This document shows positions 58,893-62,000 of a stretch of DNA of 62,000 bases, piece by piece. Within the stretch, counting starts at the first letter, position 1, and each line of letters opens with the position of its first letter. Source of the DNA: Chrysomallon squamiferum. Taxonomy: Eukaryota; Mollusca; Gastropoda; Neomphalida; Peltospiridae. The stretch spans positions 28,916,136 to 28,978,135 of the forward strand of contig CM022673.1 of assembly GCA_012295275.1 (NCBI GenBank), written 5' to 3'. The notes beneath the pieces were generated by a model. The model searched no databases and was not told the DNA's origin. It saw nothing but the letters and a program-made list of their open reading frames with translations. Made by a program: the position numbers and the translations under genes.

Positions 58893-59351
58893 GATTCTGG
58901 TTTATTCCCGAATCTGGCAGTGAGATTATAACACATCTTAATTGGACACACCAGTTGTTCCATTTCTGGCAGTTTATTTCTCACCCTTACTAATTTGTGT
59001 TCCGTCACCGTAACTGATGTACTTTTGTTAAACTGTCCACAATTTGTAGGACAATCATTCCCACTTTACAACAACTTCTTCCTCTCCTCTTCGTATATCT
59101 TTTGGATACTGGTCAGCTCCTCCCGTGCTCGCTTCCGCATGGTGTTGGTCAGTAGGTGGACAGCAACTTCGCTCTCATCCGAGGAATGGATGTGGTCTTT
59201 ACCTCTCCTGACCACAGTCCCATCAGGGAAAGGCACCTCAAATACGCACATCTCCATAGTACCGTACCATTCTTGTTATTAATCCACCGTGCATACTTAT
59301 ATCCATCAAGTATGAGGCCCGTACCTGGTTTTCTGCCGTCCAAAATTTCTC
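58893..59351 (-). pseudogene. FLYWCH-type zinc-finger sequence, copy 2, deleted and frameshifted
   Basis: It is close in sequence to copy 1 but shorter. About 260 bases equivalent to 7446-7705 are absent. Sixteen bases are missing just after the CxxxxC region (junction near 59228), which breaks the frame. About 19 and 7 bases are missing in the 3' part. Unlike copy 1, it has an in-frame ATG at 59364 reading MAAKGEILDGRKP, which may preserve the original N-terminus. The finger half WRCAYLRC is present, but the HxH half falls in another frame. It lies beside a (GT)n tract and is a dead copy. Confidence 0.7.
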
Positions 59352-59599
59352 CCTTCGCAGCCATGATCAAACATAACAAACATCATAACTGTACAGTATT
59401 TATATAGGTAGTATTTCCTGTCTCCAAATTTTTATACATCTCTTAACTGATTTTGTTAACCCCACATGTCTAAATTGATTAAACATTACTGAGATGCATG
59501 TCTTAATTTCATGTCTCCAAACATTAATTTTCTTGCAGTATCTATTCCGACTCATCTCTGCTCTTCACTGCTCATTAAAGTTAATCTCCTTAATCGCCC

Positions 59600-59710
59600 C
59601 CTCTGTTCTTTATAAACTCTAAATTGGCCTTAATTGCTCACGCCAGTTTTCCCATTTCTGGAAGCGGATTATAACACCTCAGCGATTACCTAATCTGGAG
59701 ACTGCCAGTT
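59600..59710 (+). repeat. Rearranged relic of the FLYWCH-copy 3' sequence
   Basis: CGCCAGTTTTCCCATTTCTGG and GGATTATAACACCTC resemble CGCCAGTTGTTCCATTTCTGG and AGATTATAACACATC of the shared flank at 7260-7320 and 58918-58975, but in a different order. Likely an older, scrambled copy. Confidence 0.45.
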
Positions 59711-59724
59711 TTGGGAACATACCA

Positions 59725-60665
<941 letters not shown>

Positions 60666-60669
60666 TTTA

Positions 60670-60693
60670 TACCACTGCTACTACTACTAAAAT

Positions 60694-60732
<39 letters not shown>

Positions 60733-60937
60733 AATAATAATAATAATAATAAAAATTCTAAGAACTTATGTATCGATTAGCAATAACATATCTTTAATAT
60801 CCGCCTTCCCATAGGTTGCGGACTTTAATAAAACAGTATTGTGAAGTGGCGTGTACGTTTAGTGAAGATTACTGAAGTCAGACAGGATATTTTTCAGCTG
60901 GATACACCTGTACTCTGACAATACATTCCTCCTCATA
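60670..60937 (-). repeat. Composite repeat: microsatellite core plus block B
   Basis: (AAC)n(AAT)n at about 60693-60752 is followed by block B at 60774-60937. It shares CGATTAGCAATAA, ATCCGCCTTCCCATAGG, CTTTAATAAAACAGT and ATACATTCCTCCTCATA with 54144-54280, with a different middle section. Block A is absent. Confidence 0.85.
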
Positions 60938-61029
60938 CATTTTATTTATGCAGGCCCCTCTTCCACAAAATCATTATTACTGTGGAAAACAATGTTTTTA
61001 AAATTTTTTTTTATTAAAACTGTTTATTT

Positions 61030-61041
61030 TTATTATTATTG

Positions 61042-61096
<55 letters not shown>
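61030..61096. repeat. (ATT)n microsatellite
   Basis: About 20 ATT units after a T-rich stretch. Confidence 0.96.
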
Positions 61097-61408
61097 TTAA
61101 TTCATTTATGTTTTGTGTGCGTGTGAACACTGTGTTATACTTAATAACAAAATCTTTTTTTACTCACACAAACAAGACCCGCATTATTAAAACGAATTTT
61201 TCTTCTTCTTCTTCTGTTTTTTTTCTGGGTTTTTTTCTGTTTTTTCTTTACTAACGGCATTCTTTTTTCCTCCATACAATATCTGCAGATAATTAGTAAC
61301 CAGGCTGCCTACAGTTTTAATCAGTCGTTCTACTTTATCACAGTCTTACAAAGCACTCCGTCGTCTTATCGAAATTAATTCATTTTTTATCACAAATCCA
61401 ACCGTTTA

Positions 61409-61410
61409 GC

Positions 61411-61453
<43 letters not shown>

Positions 61454-61600
61454 GTTATTGTTGTTTTGTTGTTGTTGCTGTTGTTGTTATTGAAATTTTT
61501 ATTCTGCTGCTGCTGTCACTACTACTACTACTACTGCTGCTTCTGCTGATGCTGTTGCAGCTGCTACTACTGCTACTACTACTACTGCTATTATTATTAT
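61409..61600. repeat. (ATT)n, (GTT)n and (CTG/CTA)n trinucleotide block
   Basis: ATT at 61409-61452, then GTT words, then CTG/CTA trinucleotides to about 61600. Confidence 0.9.
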
Positions 61601-61640
61601 CTATTAAATTGACCTTAAATAAAATACTGTACTGCTAATC

Positions 61641-61643
<3 letters not shown>

Positions 61644-61719
<76 letters not shown>
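61644..61719. repeat. (CT)n microsatellite
   Basis: A pure CT run of about 75 bases. The final stretch to 62000 shows no gene. Confidence 0.97.
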
Positions 61720-61722
<3 letters not shown>

Positions 61723-62000
61723 GGAAACGACTTCACGATAAAAAAGAAACAGATATTAGCCTTCACGTACTTACATTTTACATTTTTGTTAACAAAAGTT
61801 AATTCATTAAGTGATTTTGTCTTTTCCGCTAAAGAGACACTTTAAAGAAAACAGTTATGGAGGTGAAAAATAGAAAAAAGAAAAAGCAGATGAAAAAATG
61901 TCATTTCCCTCTCTCGTTCATTAGCTATCTGTTTTTACTTTAACTTCTATGTCGAAATTACACAATCAATTTGAGATTTTTTTCTTTTTTCTTTTCCTTT

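Overview
This is a eukaryotic window, very AT-rich and packed with microsatellites. Introns are large and small exons sit far apart. The gene content and repeat style fit a lophotrochozoan animal, most likely a mollusc and plausibly a cephalopod; the species assignment is inference. Nothing prokaryotic, viral or CRISPR-like was seen.

Three protein-coding genes can be rebuilt exon by exon with matching splice phases. (1) Plus strand, 545-3581: the last four coding exons of a prenylcysteine oxidase (PCYOX1-like, FAD-dependent, lysosomal/secretory). The signal-peptide exon lies off the left edge, and one intron uses a GC-AG splice pair. (2) Minus strand, 19621-17758: a complete four-exon, 220-residue BAK-like pro-apoptotic Bcl-2 protein with BH3, BH1, BH2 and a C-terminal membrane anchor. 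(3) Plus strand, 27385-49550: a three-exon, 145-residue Ly6/uPAR three-finger protein of the quiver/sleepless type, with signal peptide, ten cysteines and a GPI-type tail. Its signal-peptide exon is separated from the rest by a ~20.8 kb intron. PCYOX1 and BAK are convergent; BAK and the Ly6 gene are divergent.

The remainder is intergenic or intronic DNA. It holds two copies of a FLYWCH zinc-finger sequence (7240-8006 and 58893-59351, both minus), one lacking an ATG and one carrying deletions. It also holds several small dispersed repeat families, two large inverted repeats (23878-24107 and 47797-47900), a possible retroelement fragment near 46.55 kb, and a CpG-rich promoter-like segment at 13274-13500. 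About 5-6 kb is simple-sequence DNA: (GA)n, (CA)n, (AAT)n, (TA)n, poly(A/T) and a ~750 bp purine-rich tract.

The three main genes have no evident shared pathway. No new multi-gene system was found. The most informative observations are the GC-AG intron, the remote signal exon with overlapping upstream ORFs, a possible tail-less BAK isoform, and a composite repeat family with a microsatellite core.
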